The notes beneath the pieces were generated by a model. The model ran no database searches. It was not told the DNA's origin and saw only the letters and a list, made by a program, of their open reading frames with translations. Of a stretch of 39,299 nucleotides of DNA, positions 37,437-39,299 are shown piece by piece; within the stretch, counting starts at the first letter, position 1; each line of letters begins with the position of its first letter. The DNA comes from Paracoccaceae bacterium. GTDB taxonomy: Bacteria > Pseudomonadota > Alphaproteobacteria > Rhodobacterales > Rhodobacteraceae. The DNA lies in the NCBI GenBank assembly GCA_013042605.1, contig JABDPT010000189.1, positions 1-39,299 of the forward strand, written 5' to 3'. The position numbers and the translations under genes are program-made.

Positions 37437-38402
37437 ATGACGACGCGGCGCGCATTCCTTGTCGGATTGGGCGGGCTCGCGCTTGCCGGGGCGGGCTTTG
37501 TCAGCGGGGCCTTCCGCGAAGCGCGGGCCCAGTCGGACCTGCGGTTATACGGCCGCGCGACGGTGATCGACAGCCGCGCCGGGGCGCTGGAATACGCGGT
37601 GGCCGGGCACGGCCCGCCGTTGATGATGATCCACGGCACCGGCGGCGGTTTCGATCAGGGGCTTCTTTTCGCCGCGAAGCTGCGGCAGCGCGGGTTCCGT
37701 ATCGTTGCGCCGTCACGCTTTGGATATCTGGGCAGCGCCTTTCCCGATGACGCCTCGCCAGCGCACCAGGCCGACGCGCTGGTCGATCTGCTCGATAATC
37801 TGGGCATCGACCGGCTGCCGGTTCTGGGCGGGTCCGCTGGGGCGCTCACGGCGGCGGAATTCGCGCTTCGGCATCCCGACCGGTGTTCGCATCTGGGCCT
37901 GCTGGTTCCGGCGGCGAACCTGACGAACCGCGACCCGGTGGAGTTCACAGCCCTGCAACGGCTTGCCGTTGGCGCCGTGCTGGGGTCGGATTTCGCGTTC
38001 TGGTCGCTGTCGCGTCTTGCGCCCGGCCAGATGATACGCACGCTGTTGGCCACCGATCCCGGGCTTCTGGACCAGGTGTCCGAGGATGAGCGTGGGCGGG
38101 CGCGGGCGATCCTTGACCAGATCTTTCCGATCAGCCGGAAGGTGGACGGGTTGCGCACCGACGGGTTCTGGGCGGGGACGCCGTCACCCACAGCTTACGA
38201 GCGGATATCCGTGCCGACGCTGATCCTGTCCTGCGAGGACGATCTTTTCGGGACTGCAGCCACGGCGCGGCTTCTGGCCGAGCGGATCGCCGGCGCGGAC
38301 CTGACCGTCTTTCCGACGGGCGGACATATCTGGCTTGGCCGCGATGCCGAGATGGCGGACCGGATCGTGGGATTCCTGCGGGCCGAAGCCGCGAACGGAT
38401 GA
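37437..38402 (+). CDS. Exported alpha/beta hydrolase
   Basis: TTRRAFLVGLGGLALAGAGFVSG leader; LMMIHGTGGGFDQG, VLGGSAGALTAAEFALRHP nucleophile elbow, TGGHIWLG. Confidence 0.88.
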   Translation: MTTRRAFLVGLGGLALAGAGFVSGAFREARAQSDLRLYGRATVIDSRAGALEYAVAGHGPPLMMIHGTGGGFDQGLLFAAKLRQRGFRIVAPSRFGYLGSAFPDDASPAHQADALVDLLDNLGIDRLPVLGGSAGALTAAEFALRHPDRCSHLGLLVPAANLTNRDPVEFTALQRLAVGAVLGSDFAFWSLSRLAPGQMIRTLLATDPGLLDQVSEDERGRARAILDQIFPISRKVDGLRTDGFWAGTPSPTAYERISVPTLILSCEDDLFGTAATARLLAERIAGADLTVFPTGGHIWLGRDAEMADRIVGFLRAEAANG

Positions 38403-38413
38403 GGAGACGACCG

Positions 38414-39241
38414 ATGATATGGGTTCTGGCGATATTCGCCGCAATTCTGGTCGGGGCTGGGTTTTGGATGTGGAGCACCAGCCTGCCCCGCGCTTTCGAG
38501 GCCCGCCGGGCAGAGGCGATGGCCGCCCCCCGCCCAGACGCCCCGATCCTCACGGAAGAAGCCATCGCGCATCTTCCCCCGCCGGTCCGGCGCTATATCG
38601 CGCTGACGGGGTCCATCGGGCGGCCCGTCGTTACGGAGATCACCCTGCGCTTCGACGGCGCGATGTTTGACGCTCCCGGCGTGCCGGGCATGACCGGTCC
38701 GGTCGTGCAATACGAGCGTTTCGATACGCCCGACCGGTTGTTCCTGATGACGACGCGGATGAAGGGCCTGCCGGTCGCGGTCTTGCACGATTTCCAGCGC
38801 GACCGTGCAACGATGCGCGTGCGGCTGGCGGGGCTTTTCAACGTGGTCGATATCGGCGGGCCGGACCTGACCCGCACCGAGACGGTGACGATCCTGAACG
38901 ATCTGGCCTTTTTCGCGCCCTCGCGGCTGACCGATCCGCGCCTGAACTGGACCGAGATCGACGACCGCCGGGCGGGCGTGAATTTTGCGCTCGGGCCCAA
39001 TACCGTGTCGGCGGAACTGGTCTTCAACGACGCGGGCGAGCTGGTCGATTTCGTGTCGAACGACCGAGGGATGCTGGAGAAGGACGGCACGCTGCGCATC
39101 CTGCGTTGGACGACGCCGCTGGGAGAATACCGCGACTTTAACGGCTGGCGGGTGGCCAGTGAGGGCGACGCGATTTGGCATTTGCCGGAAGGGCCGTTCA
39201 CCTATGGCCACTTGAGACTGACGGGCTATGAGGCGCAGTGA
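38414..39241 (+). CDS. DUF6544-like membrane-anchored protein
   Basis: N-terminal TM; LPPPVRRYIALTGSIGRPVVTEITLRFDGAM...EYRDFNGWRVASEGDAIWHLPEGPFTYGHLRLTGYE. Confidence 0.65.
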   Translation: MIWVLAIFAAILVGAGFWMWSTSLPRAFEARRAEAMAAPRPDAPILTEEAIAHLPPPVRRYIALTGSIGRPVVTEITLRFDGAMFDAPGVPGMTGPVVQYERFDTPDRLFLMTTRMKGLPVAVLHDFQRDRATMRVRLAGLFNVVDIGGPDLTRTETVTILNDLAFFAPSRLTDPRLNWTEIDDRRAGVNFALGPNTVSAELVFNDAGELVDFVSNDRGMLEKDGTLRILRWTTPLGEYRDFNGWRVASEGDAIWHLPEGPFTYGHLRLTGYEAQ

Positions 39242-39275
39242 ATTGAATGCGAGGCCCCTCCTGGAGATATGCAAT

Positions 39276-39299
39276 ATGAAACTTTTTCAGATACTTGTG
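39276..39299 (+). CDS. Possible start of a further CDS (truncated by window end)
   Basis: ATGAAACTTTTTCAGATACTTGTG (MKLFQILV) with ggag RBS upstream. Confidence 0.35.

Noticed and set aside
38195-39274. Minus-strand ORF of 359 aa
   Set aside because: Antisense to the DUF6544-like gene
1-39299. CRISPR arrays, tRNA/rRNA genes, toxin-antitoxin or known phage-defence systems
   Set aside because: Looked for and not seen; no regularly spaced repeats or diagnostic motifs

Overview
A high-GC alphaproteobacterial (Rhodobacterales/Roseobacter-like) chromosomal window. The left part is conserved backbone: the 5' end of sodB, a heterotetrameric sarcosine oxidase cluster (soxB, soxD, soxA, soxG on the minus strand, interrupted by an FkbM-type methyltransferase and a small membrane protein), ccmI, ruvX, a DUF1289 gene, an acyltransferase-3 gene preceded by a large perfect hairpin, an Fe(II)/2OG dioxygenase-like gene and dusA. 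From ~12.4 kb onward the content is accessory. The strongest structural signal is a diverged direct repeat: the 5' end of dusA plus its upstream region (12411-12578) recurs at 24651-24819 in the same orientation, followed by stop codons. It brackets 12.24 kb of regulators, SRPBCC proteins and small enzymes with no recognisable integrase. dusA is a known integration site, so this looks like a fossil dusA-associated genomic island. To its right is a copper-handling region (rhodanese, DUF3047, cueR, copA, copZ, multicopper oxidase, cytochrome c, DUF411) with several gene remnants (ScsB/DsbD-like, MauE/DoxX-like, DsbA C-terminus, frameshifted cytochrome c). The right end is a tight five-gene run of predicted envelope or exported proteins (CPBP protease, class-C beta-lactamase-like hydrolase, Acg-type nitroreductase, alpha/beta hydrolase, DUF6544-like) that may be an uncharacterised functional unit. 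No CRISPR, rRNA or tRNA was recognised. All family calls are from reading motifs, without database searches.
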